Of a stretch of 64,000 nucleotides of DNA, positions 63,003-64,000 are shown in pieces. The notes beneath the pieces were generated by a model. That model made no database searches. It saw only the letters and a program-made list of their open reading frames with translations, and was not told the DNA's origin. The position numbers and the translations under genes are program-made. The stretch comes from CAWDMC01 sp963803295. Lineage in GTDB: Bacteria; Acidobacteriota; Terriglobia; UBA7540. Each line of letters starts with the position of its first letter. Position 1 is the stretch's first letter. Location: positions 62,001 through 126,000 of the forward strand of contig CAWDMC010000028.1 in assembly GCA_963803295.1 (NCBI GenBank), read 5' to 3'.

Positions 63003-63031
63003 TTGACTTTATTAGTGGTGTGGGATATATT
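63003..63031 (+). promoter_or_regulatory. Sigma-70-type promoter upstream of the beta-helix gene
   Basis: TTGACT (63003-63008), 17 bp, TATATT (63026-63031): a near-consensus sigma-70 promoter. It predicts a ~140-nt 5' leader before the start codon at 63176. This marks the beginning of a new transcription unit after the long plus-strand run. Confidence 0.7.
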
Positions 63032-63175
63032 GACGGACTAGTAAACCGAGCTAACGCTCGAATCAATACGGCGAGGCTGCCCATGCATAGAGATGGATTT
63101 CCCGGATCGCGCAATCTGCCCTTGATAAATTGGATGAATTTTGGGGGCCAAATAAACAATAAAAGTGAAGGCGGT

Positions 63176-64000
63176 ATGAGGAGGCTGAAATTACCGCTGT
63201 TGTTTGTCCTAATGCTGGTGTGCGTTCCTGTCATGGCGACGACGTACTATCTGGACTCTTCTGTTTCCAGTTCTGGGAATGGGGGGTCGTGGGCAAGTGC
63301 TTGGAAGAATTTTAGTGACATCAAGGGGTTAAGACCCGGAGACACGGTATTCATAAGCGGCGGATCGTCAGGCCAGGCGTACACGACCGGAAATTATTTG
63401 TCTCCTAGCGGCGCTTCAGGAAGCCCCATCACCTACAAAGTAGGTCAGGACGCTGGACACAACGGAATAGTAACCATCAACTACTCCGGGGGGTCGTACT
63501 TCATCTACGGCAGCGCAAGTCAAGGGTACGGTCAGTGGAACACATGGGATGGTAATGTCGGCGGGCAAATCCATTTGATCATCAATTCAGGGGCAACCGC
63601 GGTATATGCCCAGGGGATTCAGGGATTAATCCTGAGATATCTACAAACCAGCGGTCAAATCAGCGAGTATGGCTCCTCTAACATGGAGATCGACCATATC
63701 TTATTCATAGACTCGGCCTCCAACCACCTTAACGATGGCAATGCCGTTCAATGTCCAAATGGAGGGTCGGGGTACACATCTAATCTTATACACGATTCCA
63801 CCTTTCGGTTAAGACAGCATAGAAACAACGATGGATTAGGAACCGATGGCTTCAAATGGTGTGGTAACGTAAGCATCTATAACAACAACATCGTCGGGAT
63901 TTTGGACGCTTCTTATTCCGACGGCCAGCATCAGGATGGCATTCAGTTCGACGGATCGAACGTTGCGTTCTATAATAACTATGTAGAAAACATGCAAAAT
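63176..64000 (+). CDS. Secreted right-handed beta-helix protein, 5' part
   Basis: 275 codons to the window end, open. ATG 63176 follows GAAGGCGG. Signal peptide ~1-20 (LKLPLLFVLMLVCVPVMA). Then the repetitive Gly/Ser/Asn/Thr pattern of parallel beta-helix (pectate-lyase-like) proteins: DTVFISGGSSGQAYTTGNYLSPSG, SYFIYGSASQGYGQWN, NMEIDHILFIDSASNHLNDGNAVQ, VSIYNNNIVGILD, and HQDGIQFDGSNVAFYNNYVEN. Such proteins often bind or cleave polysaccharides; next to this locus it may act on the exopolymer. Confidence 0.75.
   Translation, partial: MRRLKLPLLFVLMLVCVPVMATTYYLDSSVSSSGNGGSWASAWKNFSDIKGLRPGDTVFISGGSSGQAYTTGNYLSPSGASGSPITYKVGQDAGHNGIVTINYSGGSYFIYGSASQGYGQWNTWDGNVGGQIHLIINSGATAVYAQGIQGLILRYLQTSGQISEYGSSNMEIDHILFIDSASNHLNDGNAVQCPNGGSGYTSNLIHDSTFRLRQHRNNDGLGTDGFKWCGNVSIYNNNIVGILDASYSDGQHQDGIQFDGSNVAFYNNYVENMQN

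Overview
The window looks like a chromosomal piece of a GC-rich, Gram-negative heterotroph, most likely an Acidobacteriota (Terriglobia-like) genome. This is inferred from the gene families present: a ~1200-aa Oar-type TonB-dependent receptor with an N-terminal carboxypeptidase-regulatory domain, an FG-GAP/choice-of-anchor-D secreted protein, a DUF1844 protein beside a PhnP-like hydrolase and ribF, twin-arginine aldo/keto reductase and sugar-isomerase proteins, ThuA, and several large secreted glycoside hydrolases. No rRNA or tRNA gene was recognised; the only stable RNA seen is ssrA (tmRNA).

Left part (1-23,900), metabolism and sugar scavenging. A cut-off ThuA-type gene (minus strand) and a 13-unit CTAAA microsatellite precede the DUF1844 - MBL hydrolase - ribF run. 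Next come an exported aldo/keto reductase, an exported sugar isomerase/epimerase, a GH2 hydrolase split by a frameshift, a small c-type cytochrome plus outer-membrane-barrel operon behind a palindromic operator, a Fur-family regulator, a cupin, aroC and a metallophosphoesterase. A minus-strand block then carries two GH38 alpha-mannosidase-like enzymes (one frameshifted near its 3' end) around a cupin-type D-lyxose/D-mannose isomerase. After a decayed DCC-family gene come a secreted hypothetical protein and a TPR protein.

Middle (23,880-33,170). A self-contained REP/RAYT element: an IS200-like tyrosine transposase flanked, and internally interrupted, by composite 90-95 bp palindromic units. 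It is followed by the TonB-dependent receptor, tmRNA with a clear sigma-70 promoter, a hypothetical gene and the FG-GAP protein.

Right part (33,320-64,000). A large exopolysaccharide locus of the kind associated with exosortase/PEP-CTERM systems. The minus-strand arm holds a DegT-type sugar aminotransferase, two paralogous ExeA-like AAA ATPases, a coiled-coil protein and a PEP-CTERM-tailed secreted protein. After about 2.3 kb without a convincing gene, the plus-strand arm runs without interruption: PrsT-like TPR lipoprotein, Wzz/GumC-like chain-length protein, BY-type tyrosine kinase, polyprenyl-phosphate sugar transferase, Gfo/Idh/MocA sugar dehydrogenase, hexapeptide acetyltransferase, FemAB-like acyltransferase, deacetylase-like protein, compact nucleotide-sugar dehydrogenase-like protein, GT4, second deacetylase-like protein, GT2, rmlC-like epimerase, SDR epimerase, rmlD-like reductase, GT2, an AsnB-type amidotransferase, and a promoter followed by a beta-helix protein cut by the window end. 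Together they would make an activated amino/deoxy-sugar repeat unit, assemble it on a lipid carrier, control its length by phosphorylation and modify it. The exosortase, the Wzx/Wzy-type proteins and rmlA/rmlB are not in this window.
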